Positions 1 through 6,942 of a stretch of DNA of 37,359 bases are shown piece after piece. The DNA is taken from the NCBI RefSeq assembly GCF_017874545.1, contig NZ_JAGGLT010000035.1:1-37359 (forward strand), in the 5' to 3' direction. The translations under genes were made by a program, and so were the position numbers. The notes under the pieces were generated by a model. The model made no database searches and was not told where the DNA came from. It saw only the letters and a program-made list of their open reading frames with translations. This DNA is from Thermoanaerobacterium butyriciformans. Lineage in GTDB: Bacteria; Bacillota; Thermoanaerobacteria; Thermoanaerobacterales; Thermoanaerobacteraceae. Position 1 is the stretch's first letter, and each line of letters starts with the position of its first letter.

Positions 1-93
1 CTGTGCCGTACACTCTAATTATACCACGATTCCTACTGTCTATCGTGATAGTTTTCGTTTATCGTGATGCTGTCAAAGCATGATGTTTATTTT
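1..93 (-). repeat. Terminal inverted repeat, left copy (probable IS end)
   Basis: This is the exact reverse complement of 37266-37358 (93 of 93 positions by eye). It contains two copies of the octamer ATCACGAT about 19 bp apart and one related inverted copy, and a TATAAT box pointing out of the window. It begins inside an ABC-ATPase gene, whose frame then runs into a stop codon within the repeat. Repeated short boxes at an element end plus an outward promoter suit an insertion sequence; an IS21-type end is possible, but no transposase is visible here, so the family is a guess. Confidence 0.8.
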
Positions 94-292
94 CACTAAA
101 TTTTAGACCATCAATATATATGTCACCACTATCATATCTAGTAAAACCTGTAAGAATATTCATTGTTGTTGTCTTACCAGCACCATTTTTTCCTAAAAAA
201 CCATAAATTAATCCTCTGTCGATTTTGAAAGATATTTGTTTCAAAATTATGTTATTTCCATAGCTTTTAGTTAAATTATTTACTTCAATCAT
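59..292 (-). pseudogene. yxlF: ABC transporter ATP-binding protein, truncated by the terminal repeat (YxlF-like)
   Basis: The N-terminal 69 or so residues are a normal ABC ATPase start: a first beta strand with LTKSYG, then the Walker A motif GKNGAGKTT at about residues 34-42. The last eight residues and the stop codon come from the 93-bp repeat, so only bases from about 94 up belong to the gene. The Q-loop, LSGGQ signature, Walker B and H-loop are all missing; members of the family are about 230-300 residues. It is the last gene of an operon starting with an ECF sigma factor, in the position of yxlF in the Bacillus sigY-yxlCDEFG operon, where the ATPase would pair with a permease (yxlG) that is absent here. 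It cannot make a working ATPase. Whether the rest of the gene survives beyond the element is outside the window. Confidence 0.85.
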
Positions 293-411
293 ATAAAAAA
301 TATTCCTCTCTAATCAATTTATAACTTCTACATTCATTGTGGTCAAATATTCTTCACCTATTTGCATTGGGAATCAGAATAATATGATAGATAGATAGAT
401 TGATAAATTGT

Positions 412-618
412 CTACTCTTTTTCCCTTCCGATGATGAGAAACATAAGTGGTCCTAAAATTTCTCCAAGCACTATAATTATAAGCCAGGCCCATTTCGGCA
501 AAAATCTGACTTTATCCTTGGTAAGACGATATATTGAGAAAATCATAAGACCTAATTGAATAATTATTAATGGAGCAAAAAGTCTTATTATTTCAGATGT
601 ACTTAAATTATCATACAT
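412..618 (-). CDS. yxlE: PLDc_N-domain membrane protein (YxlE-like)
   Basis: A 68-residue protein with two hydrophobic segments (about residues 10-29 and 43-62) and the pattern of the phospholipase D/nuclease N-terminal (PLDc_N) family: a tryptophan-rich start of the second helix, then GEILGPLMFLIIGRE. Despite its name this domain has no nuclease site and is a small membrane module. In Bacillus subtilis YxlE has the same family and the same place, between yxlD and the ABC ATPase yxlF, and it damps SigY activity. The gene starts 3 bp after the preceding zinc-ribbon gene, so it is translated as part of the operon. The function is inferred from operon position. Confidence 0.75.
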   Translation of the reverse strand: MYDNLSTSEIIRLFAPLIIIQLGLMIFSIYRLTKDKVRFLPKWAWLIIIVLGEILGPLMFLIIGREKE

Positions 619-621
619 AAT

Positions 622-957
622 TTATTCCTCCCTCAATTTTTTTGAGCAATTAGGGCAATATACCCATTCATCTTTAATCTCCCTGCCACAATGCGGACAT
701 AATGAAGTCTTTAACATATTGCCGCAGTATGGACAATACTTGTAACTTTTTTTTATCAACGCACCGCATTTCGAACATTTGGAAACTTCATAGCGGGTCA
801 CCAAAATATAGATTATTAACGATGATGGCACATTTAAAAGTCCAAACAAACCCCAAAGCCAATAATATTTTTCGCCTCTTTTTTTTGCATCTATAAATAT
901 CCATGTCGCCTGTAATACAAGTAATATAATCAATAGAACAAATAATAGATACTTCAT
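622..957 (-). CDS. Membrane protein with two zinc ribbons (YxlD-position, probable anti-sigma component)
   Basis: 111 residues: an N-terminal membrane helix (about 3-22), a second hydrophobic stretch (about 33-52), then a cytosolic tail with two CxxC...CxxC zinc-ribbon units (CSKCG...CPYCG and CPHCG...CPNC). It lies third in the sigma-factor operon, where B. subtilis has yxlD, a small membrane protein that holds SigY inactive together with YxlC. The zinc ribbons are an addition to the short Bacillus protein. A metal- or redox-sensing role in controlling the sigma factor is possible but is only inference; generic zinc-ribbon membrane proteins also exist outside this context. Confidence 0.6.
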   Translation of the reverse strand: MKYLLFVLLIILLVLQATWIFIDAKKRGEKYYWLWGLFGLLNVPSSLIIYILVTRYEVSKCSKCGALIKKSYKYCPYCGNMLKTSLCPHCGREIKDEWVYCPNCSKKLREE

Positions 958-965
958 TTTAACCT

Positions 966-1331
966 CTACTCCTCTCTAAATTTTAATAGCGGTACAACAG
1001 TTAACGGCAAAGATAAATAAATTATAATTTGACAAATGATTATTAACTTAAAATCTTTAAATGCAACTAAAATCAAAGATGCTATAAACGTAATTGAAAC
1101 AAGTATGAAGATTACAAGCTCTTTTCTATTTCTTTTTTTATTACGTATTTCATTAGCTTTTTGAATAAATTCAAATGCGTTAATTTTTACGTCAGGTTCA
1201 TTAAAAACATCAAACATATCCGAAATTTTATTGAGCTTATTAAATGCATCATTATCAATTTTTTTATTATCTGACTCATTATAAAAAGAATCTATAAACT
1301 TAGGATCTATATCATTATGGCATTTCTTCAT
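966..1331 (-). CDS. yxlC: YxlC-like membrane anti-sigma protein (DUF5345 type)
   Basis: 121 residues with a polar N-terminal half (about 1-70) and two membrane helices (about 72-90 and 94-113). The start codon overlaps the stop codon of the ECF sigma gene in an ATGA arrangement, so the two proteins are made by coupled translation, as is usual for a sigma factor and its cognate anti-sigma. In B. subtilis YxlC is the main membrane anchor that keeps SigY inactive, and it has the same layout (short cytosolic domain, two helices, adjacent to sigY). The sequence resemblance is judged by layout and charge pattern rather than alignment. Confidence 0.65.
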   Translation of the reverse strand: MKKCHNDIDPKFIDSFYNESDNKKIDNDAFNKLNKISDMFDVFNEPDVKINAFEFIQKANEIRNKKRNRKELVIFILVSITFIASLILVAFKDFKLIIICQIIIYLSLPLTVVPLLKFREE

Positions 1332-1858
1332 ATCAGTTTCCTTCTTTCCATTTCATCGCTAATATATTTAATGCAGTAATGCAACCTTGAACGTACCGTT
1401 CCAACTGGACAATTCATTATTTTAGAAATTTCTTCGTATTTATATCCATAATAGTGTTTCAATATAAATACCGCCCTTTTTTCATATGGAAGGTTTAACA
1501 ATATTTCTATAACTTCTTTATAATGGACCTTGTTTATAATGTCATCTTCTACATTATTTTCAGAAAATATATCTATATCATCTATACATTCAGTTATTTT
1601 GTTTTTTCTTAAAAAATCTTTGTAAATATTGATGGCAATCCTTATTAACCAAGAAGAAAATTTAAAATCCGGTGTAAACTTATTAATATTTAATACCGCT
1701 TTTAGCATAGCCTCCTGTGCTATGTCCTGGGCAAGTGATATATTTCCTGTCATTTTAATACAGTACCCGAGAACAATATTATAATTTTCAGTTATAAGCA
1801 GATTTAATGCATATTTATCGCCGCTTTTTGCATCATTTATAAGTTTGCTTTCATCCAT
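1328..1858 (-). CDS. sigY: ECF-type RNA polymerase sigma factor (SigY-like)
   Basis: 176 residues with sigma region 2 (about 20-85, including LAQDIAQEAMLKA and the FSSWLIRIAINIYKDFLR recognition-helix region) and region 4 (about 115-170, with EISKIMNCPVGTVRSRLHY as the -35-binding helix-turn-helix). No region 1.1 or 3 is present, which marks an ECF factor. The ATG at 1858 is preferred because GAGGTGGG lies 6 bp before it; an upstream in-frame ATG at 1876 has no ribosome site and nearly coincides with the expected transcript start. It heads an operon with YxlC-, YxlD-, YxlE- and YxlF-position genes. A TGAAC-N16-CGTTA element just upstream suggests it transcribes its own operon. The SigY assignment rests mainly on this gene order. 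Confidence 0.85.
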   Translation of the reverse strand: MDESKLINDAKSGDKYALNLLITENYNIVLGYCIKMTGNISLAQDIAQEAMLKAVLNINKFTPDFKFSSWLIRIAINIYKDFLRKNKITECIDDIDIFSENNVEDDIINKVHYKEVIEILLNLPYEKRAVFILKHYYGYKYEEISKIMNCPVGTVRSRLHYCIKYISDEMERRKLI

Positions 1859-1881
1859 CACATGCCCACCTCTCATAAATA

Positions 1882-1907
1882 TAACGCATAAATTCTAAAA
1901 AAGTTCA
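1882..1907 (-). promoter_or_regulatory. ECF-type promoter of the sigY-like operon
   Basis: Read leftward: TGAAC (1907-1903), 16 bp, CGTTA (1886-1882). This fits the ECF pattern of an AAC-containing -35 and a CGT -10, as in the autoregulated B. subtilis sigY promoter. The start point would fall about 1875, just before the chosen ATG at 1858. Confidence 0.6.
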
Positions 1908-1947
1908 CATTTATTTTAACAGATTTATCGTAAAAATAGATTTAAGG

Positions 1948-1953
1948 TATAAT
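1948..1953 (+). promoter_or_regulatory. -10 box of the methyltransferase gene
   Basis: A perfect TATAAT lies 24 bp before the start codon, with only a weak -35 (TTATCG at 1925-1930, 17 bp spacing). The ribosome site AAGGAG follows at 1962-1967. The promoter is divergent from the sigY-like operon promoter about 40 bp away. Confidence 0.5.
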
Positions 1954-1977
1954 ATTACATGAAGGAGTTGATTCAAT

Positions 1978-2604
1978 ATGGGAAGCTCAACGAATAGAAC
2001 TGAAATTATTAAAAGAAGATATGAAAGAATTGCAAAATATTATGATCTGATGGAAAGCCTTATGGAGTCTTCAGGCGGTAAAAGGTGGAGAAAGATGCTT
2101 TGGTCCGAGGTTTCAGGAAACACTATACTTGAAGCAGGTATTGGCACTGGCAGTAATATTTTATATTATCCTGAAGGTAAAAATATTTATGGTATTGATT
2201 TTTCACCTAAAATGGTAGAAATAGCAAAAGATAAAGCCAAAAGGTATGGCAAAGATGTCGATATTAGAGTAATGGATATAGAAAACCTTGAGTTTAATGA
2301 TAATACATTTGATGCTATCGTAACAAGCTGTGTGTTTTGTTCTGTGCCGGATCCTATAAAAGGATTAAAAGAACTTAAAAGAGTATTAAAATATGATGGG
2401 AAGCTTTTTATGCTTGAGCACGTAAGAAGCAAAAAACTAATCTTAGGTACACTAATGGATATACTCAATCCTCTTACAGTAAACACATGGGGTGCAAACA
2501 TAAATAGAGATACTGTAAAAAATTTGAAGATTTCAGGATTTAAAATACTTAAAGAAGAAAATCTAGCTCTTGACATAATGAAACTTATAATTGCAGGCAA
2601 ATAA
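1978..2604 (+). CDS. Class I SAM-dependent methyltransferase
   Basis: 208 residues with a Rossmann methyltransferase fold. Motif I is ILEAGIGTGSN at about 49-59, followed by the acidic loop GIDFSPKMVEIAK at about 72-84, motif II around DIENLEF, and a post-motif LKRVLKYDGKLFMLEH. The layout matches the UbiE/PmtA-like Methyltransf_11 group; the N-terminal YERIAKYYDLME is also typical. The substrate cannot be read from the sequence: menaquinone-type, phospholipid and small-molecule acceptors are all possible. It has its own -10 box and a good ribosome site and no obvious operon partner; the next gene downstream is a small secreted protein with a separate leader. Confidence 0.85.
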   Translation: MGSSTNRTEIIKRRYERIAKYYDLMESLMESSGGKRWRKMLWSEVSGNTILEAGIGTGSNILYYPEGKNIYGIDFSPKMVEIAKDKAKRYGKDVDIRVMDIENLEFNDNTFDAIVTSCVFCSVPDPIKGLKELKRVLKYDGKLFMLEHVRSKKLILGTLMDILNPLTVNTWGANINRDTVKNLKISGFKILKEENLALDIMKLIIAGK

Positions 2605-2719
2605 AAAACTCGAATATGTGAAATAAAAAATTTCTATAAAAAATTTCTCGATCTTCATAAGATCTTTATAATTGCATTGTATAATAAAATTACAATAAAA
2701 AAACAAGGAGGAATTTTAA

Positions 2720-3010
2720 ATGAGAAAGAAAGTCATAGCTATATTCGCAGGCGTGCTAATAATAGGTGCTATAGCATTTACGCAAATACCTGCATTAAGA
2801 GCAAAGGCCGATACAATTAATAACGGCTATGGTTTTAACATGATGGGTTCAAATTTCAACTATAATGCGATGTATAACTACATGAAAGGCCTGACAGCAA
2901 AAGATGTGCAAAATATGATGGGTGGAAATATAGATGAAAAAGATGCGCAAAATATGTTAAATGCATGCACAAATGAGCTAAAGAACGAAATTAATGGGCA
3001 GCAAAAGTAA
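2720..3010 (+). CDS. Small secreted or lipid-face protein of unknown function
   Basis: 96 residues with a clear signal peptide: MRKK, a hydrophobic core (about 5-20) and a likely AKA cleavage site near residue 30. The mature part is rich in Asn, Met and Tyr (NMMGSNFNYNAMYNYMKG) and ends in a short helical segment with two KDxQNM-type repeats (KDVQNMMGG, KDAQNMLNA). No family is recognised. The gene has a strong ribosome site (AAGGAGG, 8 bp before ATG), an AT-rich leader with two TATAAT boxes (2667-2672, 2680-2685), and a good terminator directly after it, so it is a single-gene unit. The Met-rich mature part could bind copper, but that is speculation. Confidence 0.7.
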   Translation: MRKKVIAIFAGVLIIGAIAFTQIPALRAKADTINNGYGFNMMGSNFNYNAMYNYMKGLTAKDVQNMMGGNIDEKDAQNMLNACTNELKNEINGQQK

Positions 3011-3014
3011 TTTA

Positions 3015-3036
3015 GGAGCCAAATGGCTCCTTTTTT
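3015..3036 (+). terminator. Rho-independent terminator after the small secreted protein
   Basis: GGAGCC-AAAT-GGCTCC followed by six T residues: a 6-bp GC-rich stem with a 4-nt loop, 5 bp after the stop codon. Confidence 0.9.
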
Positions 3037-3059
3037 ACGCAGTTAATTCATATTTAAAA

Positions 3060-4331
3060 TCATATCTGAAACAATGTGAGAATTCCCAAAGAACATACAA
3101 GTAAATATATTATCGCAAGTACGATTTTTTCCCAATTTTTTAATTTATATTTTTCAGGTAATGCCTTCCATCCCAGTGCTATCAAAAATCCGAGGACAAT
3201 TGGCAAAAGCAATGAATTCATTATTTCAACTGAAATTGTCAATGTTACAAGGGGTACTCCTGATAAGACGATAATGGCGGAAACAATAATACCTGCAGCA
3301 TATAATCCATAAAATATTGGAGCTTCTTTCCATGATGAATTAAGGCTTCGCTTAAAATCCATAACTTCACCTAACGACCATGAAGTTGCCAATGAAACAA
3401 CAACAGCTGCTATCAAAGAAGCACCGATAATACCTGCTGAAAATAAGATTTTACCACCAACCTGACCTACAAATGGTATAAGTGAATCAGCAATCTGCTG
3501 AATATTCGTAAGTGAAACATTTGGGTTTATTCGTCCAATAGTGGCAGCCGTTAATACAAGTACAACCGCCATGATTATCTGAGTTACAACTGAGCCGACA
3601 GCAGTGTCAATGCGGCTAAACCTTATTGATTTTTCAGTCAATTTTTTGTCTATCACAGCGCCTTGTTGGTAAAATATCATCCAAGGCATTATTACGGCTC
3701 CAACATTGGCTGCTATAAGAAGTCTATAAGATTCATCGTAGAAAGGCTTCTGTCCAATAATCCCATTTATTATTGATGAAGTATCGGGATGTGCAAGTAT
3801 AACCGCTGGTATAAAGCTTAATTCAAATAGTCCAATAAATATAGCTATGCGTTCAACAATAGTATAACGTCCAAAGCCTGTTATTAATATTAAGGAGATT
3901 GATGCAAGAGATATGCTTATCCACTTTGGTATACCAAACAATAAGCCAACACTGGCAATACCAGAAAATTCTGTGACCAAAGCACCTATAGCAGAAACCA
4001 CAAGTGTTAAAACTGAAAACCATGCCCAACCTGCACCAAACTTTTCTTTGATCAATTCGCCATGCCCTTTACCAGTCGTTATTCCAATACGTGTTGTAAG
4101 TTCCTGCACAAAATACAAAATTGGTATAAGCAAAAATTGCAGCCACAATAAGCTATAACCCCATCTAGCACCAGATTGTGCCGATGTTATAATAGAACCT
4201 GCATCAGTATCCGCTAACATAACAGTAAGCCCTGGACCTATTGTTGCAAGTAGTAATAAAATAGCAGATTTTTTCTTTTTTGATCCTTCAAATTCATGAG
4301 ATAGTGTAAGTTCGTTTTCGTTTAAAGGCAT
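3060..4331 (-). CDS. Nramp-family divalent metal transporter, atypical subgroup
   Basis: 423 residues with about 11 membrane helices and a charged N-terminus. The order of conserved segments is that of Nramp/SLC11: helix 1 with IGPGLTVMLADTDAGSI, the QELTTRIGITTGKG segment after helix 2, and helix 6 with AVIMPWMIFYQQ. In canonical Mn/Fe transporters the helix-1 metal site is DPGN and helix 6 carries MPH; here they are DTDAGS and MPW. The acidic residue is kept, the Pro-Gly-Asn turn and the helix-6 His are not. Similar changes define Nramp-related transporters with other ion preferences (NRMT magnesium transporters), so the substrate should not be assumed to be Mn or Fe. It is a single-gene unit with no visible operator. 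Confidence 0.85.
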   Translation of the reverse strand: MPLNENELTLSHEFEGSKKKKSAILLLLATIGPGLTVMLADTDAGSIITSAQSGARWGYSLLWLQFLLIPILYFVQELTTRIGITTGKGHGELIKEKFGAGWAWFSVLTLVVSAIGALVTEFSGIASVGLLFGIPKWISISLASISLILITGFGRYTIVERIAIFIGLFELSFIPAVILAHPDTSSIINGIIGQKPFYDESYRLLIAANVGAVIMPWMIFYQQGAVIDKKLTEKSIRFSRIDTAVGSVVTQIIMAVVLVLTAATIGRINPNVSLTNIQQIADSLIPFVGQVGGKILFSAGIIGASLIAAVVVSLATSWSLGEVMDFKRSLNSSWKEAPIFYGLYAAGIIVSAIIVLSGVPLVTLTISVEIMNSLLLPIVLGFLIALGWKALPEKYKLKNWEKIVLAIIYLLVCSLGILTLFQI

Positions 4332-4464
4332 TTAAGCACCCCTTCTGCATAAATTTTTCTTAACCTCAGTAAACCATAAGAAAAGCAAATTCAATTTTTA
4401 CAATTCTTTGATTCTGAAATTCATTCTCAATTAGATTATACAATATATTTCCCTATATTGCAAT

Positions 4465-4497
4465 AATAAATAGAACCCTTTTAGAGTTCTATTTATT
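4465..4497 (-). terminator. Hairpin terminator at the end of the pspA operon
   Basis: A 12-bp perfect stem (AATAAATAGAAC with GTTCTATTTATT) and a 9-nt loop. It overlaps the stop codon of the Cys/Gly-rich coiled-coil gene. The T-tract is imperfect, so termination may be partial. It also lies about 130 bp before the Nramp-like gene start. Confidence 0.6.
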
Positions 4498-5139
4498 AAT
4501 ATCCTTTATATCAAATTTTAAGTCATTTAGCCTCTCTCTTTGCTTTAATGATTTTAATTCAAGGATTTTAAGATTTAATTCATTTTTAAGTTCGTCCATA
4601 TCAGAAATATCTTTGTCAAGATCTTGTTTTCTCTTTTCAAGAGTCGATATTTTACTCTCAATTTCTATTTTTTCTTTAATATAATCTTTTGTTGAAACCT
4701 CGTCTACAGAAATCATCGTTTCTGCAGCTTTCTCGAGGCTTTCAGATTTTCTTTTCAAATTCTCAATCTCTGATAATAAATCATTTTTTATCTTCTCTGA
4801 TTCTTCTTTGGCCTTATCAATTTGATTCAACTTATCATAATATTTTTTTAATTCTGGATCTATATCTTTGTATTCACGATTTGATTTCTTTTGGCTATTA
4901 ATCTCAATTCTCATTAAATCGTCCATTGTTAGATTGCCAATTGCAGCTTCTTTTCTCAATCTTTGGTAGTATTCAGTATCTATTTTACCCTCTGCGTACA
5001 ATCTATCTATTACAGTTATCATCTCATCGTATTTGTCATATTCGTAATGTCTTTCATGATAGAATCCTTTATTTCCGCAGCATCCAAAATCATCAATTAA
5101 GTCAAAGAACCTATAAAAACCTCTTCCGCCGCATCCCAC
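4489..5139 (-). CDS. Cys/Gly-rich coiled-coil protein encoded with PspA
   Basis: 216 residues, no known family recognised as a whole. The N-terminus (1-25) is Cys/Gly/aromatic rich (MGCGGRGFYRFF, then DFGCCGNKGFY). Residues about 38-75 resemble a SHOCT-type short helical hairpin (IDRLYAEGKIDTEYYQRLRKEA), and the rest (about 90-210) is heptad-patterned coiled coil. The start is a GTG at 5139: AAGGAG lies 9 bp upstream, inside the end of pspA. The gene follows pspA by 6 bp, so the products are very likely made together. SHOCT regions are often oligomerisation tags on membrane or secretion proteins. A role as a PspA partner is an inference from gene order. Confidence 0.7.
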   Translation of the reverse strand: MGCGGRGFYRFFDLIDDFGCCGNKGFYHERHYEYDKYDEMITVIDRLYAEGKIDTEYYQRLRKEAAIGNLTMDDLMRIEINSQKKSNREYKDIDPELKKYYDKLNQIDKAKEESEKIKNDLLSEIENLKRKSESLEKAAETMISVDEVSTKDYIKEKIEIESKISTLEKRKQDLDKDISDMDELKNELNLKILELKSLKQRERLNDLKFDIKDINK

Positions 5140-5145
5140 TATAAC

Positions 5146-5865
5146 TCACTCCTTAATTGCTTGATTCTTTGCAGCTACTCTCTTTTTAAGTTCTTCAAAT
5201 TCTTCTTCAGCTCTTTTTTGCTTTTCAATTTCTTTTAATTCTTTTTCTACATTATCTTCATCATCTAATATGTTATCAAGCATGCCTGCATCAACCATAT
5301 AATCAATAGCTTGTGATTTTGCATATTTTTCTTTAATTTTTTCTTCTGCATTTCTTATTCTTTCACCTAAATCAGTTGTATCATTTGCAATACCTGTCAG
5401 CGTTTCTTTTATCATTACCTGTGCATCCGATACTTTTTTCATAGTAATAAGTTCTTCTTTTTTGCTCTGTAATTTTATTAAATTGTCTTCCATTTGTTCC
5501 TTACTTTTTTCTATATTCTTAAGCTGCTCCTCTATGCTTTTTATCTGTGATTCAAGGTTTGTCTTTTTTTCTATTAAATCATTTTTATTTTGTATTGATG
5601 CTTTTGCTAAATCCTCTCTACCGCTTTCTAAAGCTAATTCAGCATTTTTCTCGTATTCTGATATTTTAATATTGATGTCGCTTAATTCATTTTCTAATTT
5701 TTTCTTTAATGTTGCCACATCTAGCATAGATTTTTTTATTTTAGATAAATTTTCTCTCATCTCTACTAATGAGTAATTTAAAGTGTCTTCAGGATCCTCC
5801 ATCTTTTCTACTATGTCATTTGCTTTAGCTTTAAAAATATTAGATATGCGTTTTACTAAACTCAT
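5146..5865 (-). CDS. pspA: PspA/IM30 family membrane-stress protein
   Basis: 239 residues of nearly continuous coiled coil. It opens with the amphipathic helix MSLVKRISNIFKAKANDIVEKMEDPE, the hallmark of PspA/Vipp1/LiaH proteins, and keeps the following EM.ENL..IK pattern. The C-terminal part has the acidic hinge (DAGMLDNILDDEDNVEKELKEIEKQ) of Firmicute members. These ESCRT-III-like proteins coat the inner face of damaged membrane. The ATG is preceded by AGGAG at 9 bp. Phage-shock partners such as PspB/C/F are not nearby; instead a Cys/Gly-rich coiled-coil gene follows directly. The long AT-rich leader upstream holds a small terminator-like hairpin. Confidence 0.9.
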   Translation of the reverse strand: MSLVKRISNIFKAKANDIVEKMEDPEDTLNYSLVEMRENLSKIKKSMLDVATLKKKLENELSDINIKISEYEKNAELALESGREDLAKASIQNKNDLIEKKTNLESQIKSIEEQLKNIEKSKEQMEDNLIKLQSKKEELITMKKVSDAQVMIKETLTGIANDTTDLGERIRNAEEKIKEKYAKSQAIDYMVDAGMLDNILDDEDNVEKELKEIEKQKRAEEEFEELKKRVAAKNQAIKE

Positions 5866-5911
5866 AATTAATCTCTCCTTTACAATTTTATATTTCTAGA
5901 CTTATACCTAT

Positions 5912-5931
5912 CAAAAAGCCTTTATTAGGCT
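5912..5931 (-). terminator. Terminator-like hairpin in the pspA leader
   Basis: Read leftward: AGCCT-AATAA-AGGCT then TTTTG, a 5-bp stem with a T-run. It lies about 46 bp before the pspA start codon, so it either ends upstream transcription or acts as an attenuator in the pspA leader. Confidence 0.45.
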
Positions 5932-6054
5932 ATTCTAAGATAAACTTTTTTCTTATCACCCTAAATTCTTTTTCTGATACGTATGGTTTCCTGCCTTTTT
6001 AAATTAGTCCTATCGGTTATTCTTACCATGCTTTCTTTAGATCTATTATTGTTT

Positions 6055-6069
6055 TGAAGGCTGAAAAAT
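6055..6069 (+). repeat. Left arm of a 15-bp inverted repeat
   Basis: TGAAGGCTGAAAAAT, perfectly complementary to 6267-6281. The arms enclose 197 bp of AT-rich, non-coding sequence. Confidence 0.6.
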
Positions 6070-6266
6070 CCATGAGATTTCTAACCTTATTTATTATCTT
6101 TACAATAATCTTATTATTGACAAAGATAAATCTTTTGATGGTTTATAGCACACAGTCTATTTGTACATTTAGATATTTATCAATTTTTACCATACACTAT
6201 TTACTAAATTTTTATACTTTTTTTAGCCGTTATTTCTCTTTTATTTAGTTTTAAATCTTCAATTAT

Positions 6267-6281
6267 ATTTTTCAGCCTTCA
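6267..6281 (-). repeat. Right arm of a 15-bp inverted repeat
   Basis: ATTTTTCAGCCTTCA on the plus strand, matching 6055-6069 in inverse orientation. Flanking bases diverge at once on both sides; no target duplication is visible. Confidence 0.6.
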
Positions 6282-6349
6282 TAATTTACATATTCTGCCT
6301 ATTTGATTTCTATTTTGGGGTTGCTTTTTTAATTATGCTTATATATATT

Positions 6350-6733
6350 TTAAAGCATGTCTATAGCTTTTTTCAATTTATCAGCCACTTCCGATGCAAC
6401 TTCTCTCAGTTTATCGTCATTAGAATCTATTGCTTTTTCAGGATTAATTGATGACACAGTTACATTTCCGCCCTTTTGTTCATATACGATCACATTGCAT
6501 GGCAAAAGAAGCCCTACCATGGGATCTATATTTAGTACTTCGTATGCATATTTGGGATTGCAGGCTCCAAGTATTATATAATTCATCATGTCTTTACCTA
6601 TTTTTTTCTTTATTGTTTCTCTGATGTCTATCTCTACTAAAACACCAAAGCCAACCTCTTTTAAAGTTTCCTTAACTTTTTCTATGGCTACATCAAATGA
6701 ATACGGTACTTCTTTTGTTATATCAAAATTCAT
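6350..6733 (-). CDS. DUF302 domain protein
   Basis: 127 residues. The family signature is seen in the N-terminal VPYSFDVAIEKVKETLKEVGFGVLVEIDI segment and the central ILGACNPKYAYEVLNIDPMVGLLLPCNVIVYE, which covers the C-N-P turn and the conserved LLPCN. The ATG at 6733 is chosen because AAAGGTGG lies 8 bp before it; in-frame GTGs at 6745 and 6742 sit inside that ribosome site. DUF302 proteins are small cytosolic alpha/beta proteins of unknown mechanism. They often occur in copper or sulfur-stress gene groups, which fits the YHS, Lgt and DUF2933-like genes farther upstream on the same strand. The role here is unproven. Confidence 0.85.
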   Translation of the reverse strand: MNFDITKEVPYSFDVAIEKVKETLKEVGFGVLVEIDIRETIKKKIGKDMMNYIILGACNPKYAYEVLNIDPMVGLLLPCNVIVYEQKGGNVTVSSINPEKAIDSNDDKLREVASEVADKLKKAIDML

Positions 6734-6942
6734 ACTGTTCACCACCTTTCTGATATTTTTATATCTCTGTTTTATTTTCCAATATTAAATTTTATATTCT
6801 AATATTACCTCAGAAATGTGAAGATCTTATGAAATCTTAACTATTATTTTAATTTCAATTATAGAAAATTTATGTACAAAATTAACATACAATTATAATT
6901 AGATGTTAGTGCGATTTTTCTGCTTATTACATGTGTTTCCTG

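Larger units (their letters stand above)
5866..6349. other. Gene-poor 484-bp stretch upstream of pspA
   Basis: Very AT-rich and full of stops. It holds a terminator-like hairpin reading toward pspA (5912-5931) and a 15-bp perfect inverted repeat (6055-6069 and 6267-6281) enclosing 197 bp. The only open frame of note (6054-6248, +) begins within the repeat, has no ribosome site and is just AT-rich hydrophobic sequence, so I do not call a gene. It may be the debris of a small mobile or decayed element. Confidence 0.5.

Noticed and set aside
1-93. Possible CRISPR repeat because ATCACGAT recurs
   Set aside because: Only two or three short boxes occur, with unequal spacing and no spacers; the same sequence recurs at the other edge as an element end.
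6054-6248. 64-codon open frame with hydrophobic residues
   Set aside because: It has no ribosome site, starts inside the inverted repeat and is just AT-rich sequence.
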